From the NCBI GenBank assembly GCA_963578475.1, contig CAUZCL010000002.1, positions 117,313 through 181,312 of the forward strand: 64,000 nt of DNA, given 5' to 3'. Shown here piece after piece: positions 61,633 to 64,000 of the stretch; within the stretch, counting starts at the first letter, position 1; every line of letters starts with the position of its first letter. The position numbers and the translations under genes were made by a program. The notes below the pieces were generated by a model that worked only from the letters and a program-made list of their open reading frames with translations, was not told the DNA's origin and did not search any database. The DNA is from SMYC01 sp963578475 (GTDB taxonomy: Bacteria; Acidobacteriota; Vicinamibacteria; Marinacidobacterales; SMYC01).

Positions 61633-63144
61633 TCACGAAGCAAACGGGCTGCTATAGAGGTTCTTTCGCTGGTTCGAAGGTGGGATCCGCAGCTCTATCC
61701 TGTATTTGGCGATCGTACGGCGCGCCAGAATGAGGCCTTCGTCTTCGAGGATATTGACGATCTTGGTATCGGAGAGAGGTTTCTTGGGGTTCTCCTCTTC
61801 GACGATTTTCTTGATGCGTCGCTTGATCGTGACCGACGAGACATTGTCACCGCCGATGCTGGCTATGCCGCTATGAAAAAAATACTTCATGTCGAACACG
61901 CCTTGGACGGTATGGATATATTTATTGGCCACGACGCGCGAGACGGTTGATTCGTGCATTCCGATATCGATCGCGACATCCCGCAAGACCAGGGGCCTGA
62001 GGTGCTCGACGCCGTTATCGAGAAAATCTTGCTGCTGATGCACGATGCTATTGGCGACTTTGTAGATCGTTTTTTGCCGCTGGTCCACCGACTTGATGAG
62101 CCATAGAGCGCTTCGAAGCTTATCCTTCACATATTCGCGGGTCGAGTGGTTCTCCTCGGACTTGTTCTCGAGCATGCGCCGATAGAGGGGGCTGATTCGA
62201 AGTTGAGGCAGCCGGTCTTCGTTCAACACGATCTCCCATTTGCCATCCACTTTGACCACGTAGACGTCCGGCGTAACATAGAAGCTTTTCTCGTTCGTGA
62301 ATTTCGAGCCGGGTTGCGGATCGAGCCGGCGGATGATCTCGCAGAGACGGATAACCTCCTCGAGCGGCAGGTGCATTGCTTTCGCAATTTCGTTGAAGCG
62401 ATGGTTCTGGAGGTGGTCGAGATGGTCGTTCACCATCGTTTCCACCGGCGTGCTGGTGAGCTCGAGGCGACGGAGTTGAATGAGGAGGCACTCTTTCAAA
62501 TCACGCGCTCCGACACCGACGGGGTCGAAGCCTTGCACTATCGCGAGGGAGTCCTCGACGTCTTGTTCCTCATAGGGGCCCATCTCACATATCTCTTCGA
62601 TTGACGCTTGCAAATAACCATGGCCGTCGATGTTCCCGATAATGGCTTCGCCGATCTCTCGCGTCTTCAGCTCGATCGGAGCCATGCTCAATTGCCAGTT
62701 CAAATGGTCCGCGAGCGAGCTGGCCGTGGAGAGGGTGTTCTCGATGGGCGGCAGGTCCGGGACTTCGTAGCGCGTCCGCGGGCGATAGCCTTCGTCAAGA
62801 TAGTCGCTGAAGAAAGACTCGTAATCAATCTCGTTCAGCGAGTCGTCATTCTTTACGTCGGGCTCAGGCTCGGCATCCACCTTGGCGTCGGGTGGTTGAG
62901 CTTCTGTTGTCCCCTCGCCCGTCGCGTCATTCGCGTCATTCGATTCAGCGGCGGATTCGGCCGTCGCTTCTGTTCGTTGCTGCTCGATCTCTTCCTCGAG
63001 GAGAGGATTCTCCGTGATCTCTTGCTGGAGCATACCCTCGAGCTCGAGGGTGGACATGGGAAGAAGCTTGATCGCTAGCTGCAGCGAAGGAGTAAGGATC
63101 AGCTTCTGCTGAAGTTTGGTCTGGAGTGATAGCTTTTGCTGCAC
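61633..63144 (-). CDS. rpoN: RNA polymerase sigma-54 factor
   Basis: A 503-residue sigma-54. Region I is glutamine/leucine-rich (SLQTKLQQKLILTPSLQLAI), the acidic region II (about 50-110) contains a 9-bp repeat coding NDANDA, then the core-binding part (LADHLNWQLSMAPIELKTRE), HTH region (VAIDIGMHESTVSRVVANKY) and the RpoN box ARRTIAKYRIELRIPPSNQR. The start is GTG at 63144. It works with enhancer-binding ATPases, none of which lies in the window. Confidence 0.95.
   Translation of the reverse strand: MQQKLSLQTKLQQKLILTPSLQLAIKLLPMSTLELEGMLQQEITENPLLEEEIEQQRTEATAESAAESNDANDATGEGTTEAQPPDAKVDAEPEPDVKNDDSLNEIDYESFFSDYLDEGYRPRTRYEVPDLPPIENTLSTASSLADHLNWQLSMAPIELKTREIGEAIIGNIDGHGYLQASIEEICEMGPYEEQDVEDSLAIVQGFDPVGVGARDLKECLLIQLRRLELTSTPVETMVNDHLDHLQNHRFNEIAKAMHLPLEEVIRLCEIIRRLDPQPGSKFTNEKSFYVTPDVYVVKVDGKWEIVLNEDRLPQLRISPLYRRMLENKSEENHSTREYVKDKLRSALWLIKSVDQRQKTIYKVANSIVHQQQDFLDNGVEHLRPLVLRDVAIDIGMHESTVSRVVANKYIHTVQGVFDMKYFFHSGIASIGGDNVSSVTIKRRIKKIVEEENPKKPLSDTKIVNILEDEGLILARRTIAKYRIELRIPPSNQRKNLYSSPFAS
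62924..62941. repeat. Two copies of the GCGTCATTC 9-mer in rpoN
   Basis: Two exact tandem units within the variable acidic region II. They encode Asn-Asp-Ala repeats and share the 9-mer with the signal peptide of the TRASH-domain protein at 51.6 kb. Confidence 0.75.
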
Positions 63145-63209
63145 GGAGTCCTAGCTGTTAGCTACTTGTCGCTTCAGTTTATCTTCAAGCTCTTCAGAAC
63201 GTTTCCGTT

Positions 63210-63935
63210 TTAATCGAGGCGAAAATCCTTGCCGAAGTAAACCCGGCGAACATCCTCGTTGTCGGCCAACTCCTCGGGAGTTCCTGCACAAAGAATCTTC
63301 CCATCATTCATTATATAGGCTCTTTCCGTGATCTTCAGGGTTTCTCTGACATTGTGATCCGTTACGAGAATGCCGATTCCTTTCGCTTTCAAGTGTTGAA
63401 TGATTTCTTGGATGTCGCCGACAGCAATCGGGTCGATTCCCGCAAAAGGTTCGTCGAGGAGCATGAAGGACGGCGAAGTGACCAGCGCCCGCGTGATTTC
63501 AGCGCGGCGGCGCTCGCCGCCCGAGAGCGTGTAGCCGCGAGAACGTGCTTTGTCCGCAATGCCAAGCTCCTCCAACACTTCCGCCAACCTCCGCCGCCTC
63601 TCCCGAGGTGTTAGTGGCAGTGTCTCCAAAATCGCGAGAACATTTTCTTCTACCGTCAATTTTCGGAAAATCGACGGTTCCTGCGGCAAATAACTAATGC
63701 CGCCGCGCGCTCGCAGGTACATCGGCAGCGAAGTGATGTCCTTATCGTTCAAGAACACTTTGCCCGAATCGGGCCGCGTCAGCCCGACCACCATATGAAA
63801 CGACGTCGTCTTGCCCGCGCCGTTAGGCCCGAGCAGTCCGACCACCTCGCCCTCACGCACTTCGAGGTCGACATCGTCAACGACCTTTTTCTTGCGAAAG
63901 GATTTGGCGAGCGCCTCGCCCCGCAGAACCTGCAT
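63210..63935 (-). CDS. lptB: Lipopolysaccharide export ATPase LptB
   Basis: A 241-residue ABC ATPase: Walker A VVGLLGPNGAGKTTSFHMVV, Q-loop GGISYLPQEPSIFRKLTVEE, signature YTLSGGERRRAEITRAL, Walker B SFMLLDEPFAGIDPIAV and switch His VTDHNVRETL. The DHNVRETL block is specific for LptB. It powers lipopolysaccharide transport with LptF/G. Its ATG overlaps the stop of the preceding gene (TGATG), the usual place of lptA/lptC. Confidence 0.95.
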   Translation of the reverse strand: MQVLRGEALAKSFRKKKVVDDVDLEVREGEVVGLLGPNGAGKTTSFHMVVGLTRPDSGKVFLNDKDITSLPMYLRARGGISYLPQEPSIFRKLTVEENVLAILETLPLTPRERRRRLAEVLEELGIADKARSRGYTLSGGERRRAEITRALVTSPSFMLLDEPFAGIDPIAVGDIQEIIQHLKAKGIGILVTDHNVRETLKITERAYIMNDGKILCAGTPEELADNEDVRRVYFGKDFRLD

Positions 63936-64000
63936 CAGAAAGTGCGAGGTTTGGATGAGTATGTGGTCTTGGTTCGATTTTGTTCTTGACTGTCGACCGA
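63935..64000 (-). CDS. 3' end of the gene preceding lptB (probably lptA/ostA-like)
   Basis: The last 21 codons, ending KTTYSSKPRTF and TGA at 63935-63937, overlap the lptB start by one base. The sequence itself is too short to recognise; position suggests an LptA/OstA-like periplasmic protein. The rest lies outside the window. Confidence 0.4.
   Translation of the reverse strand, partial: SVDSQEQNRTKTTYSSKPRTF

Overview
The window looks like a chromosomal segment of an uncultured Acidobacteriota (roughly 58-60% GC by eye). The signs are a PadR regulator upstream of a duplicated MacB-like orphan permease, FG-GAP/ASPIC-UnbV proteins, an FmdB zinc ribbon of the acidobacterial type, and the order lptB-rpoN-hpf-rapZ-EIIA-HPr-ptsI. 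This placement is an inference; no rRNA, tRNA, CRISPR array or recognisable insertion sequence was seen.

Layout. 1-23.4 kb is accessory and unusually eroded. Intact genes (FmdB, a SnoaL-like protein, a TAT-exported FAD oxidoreductase, a TRAP transporter with a Gfo/Idh/MocA dehydrogenase, a lipoprotein, two M24 peptidase-like proteins, an N,N-dimethylformamidase-like protein, a PEGA protein, a flavin reductase, a DsbD N-terminal-like protein) alternate with broken genes carrying frameshifts, nonsense codons or truncations. 23.4-41.6 kb is mostly intact housekeeping: a minus-strand run recN-miaB-bfn-parA-parB, a divergent Tol-Pal envelope operon (tolQ, tolR, a TonB/TolA-like protein, tolB, pal, cpoB) followed by ssb, and an SOS mutagenesis cassette lexA-imuA-imuB-dnaE2 under a perfect LexA palindrome. 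41.7-50.2 kb holds an HD-like protein, an EamA transporter, an acyl-CoA synthetase, an enoyl-CoA hydratase, a large secreted alpha/beta hydrolase and an alanine:cation symporter. 50.3-54.6 kb is again eroded: a TIR-TPR-TIR protein and a PadR plus permease pair are pseudogenes around one intact TRASH-domain protein. 54.8-64 kb holds a long FG-GAP/ASPIC/TlpA fusion with one internal UGA, then the minus-strand block ptsI-HPr-EIIA-rapZ-hpf-rpoN-lptB, which suggests regulatory rather than sugar-transporting PTS proteins.

How the genes work together. Tol-Pal-CpoB links inner and outer membrane at division. LexA represses its own mutasome until DNA damage. RecN, MiaB, ParA and ParB are a maintenance unit. 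EI, HPr, EIIA and RapZ with RpoN and HPF couple PEP status to nitrogen or cell-wall control and ribosome hibernation. The TRAP transporter probably feeds the adjacent dehydrogenase.

Most notable signal. Three minus-strand genes have an in-frame UGA. In the OsmC-like gene it sits where the family has its catalytic Cys, and in the redoxin it is the first residue of the CxxC motif. The third is the otherwise intact FG-GAP/ASPIC/TlpA fusion. In the redoxin and the fusion the UGA is followed, at the spacing expected of a bacterial SECIS, by a perfect 6-bp stem with a 3-nt loop starting in G. These are candidate selenoproteins, or relics of them. The redoxin and OsmC genes have further lesions, so only the fusion protein is a clean candidate.
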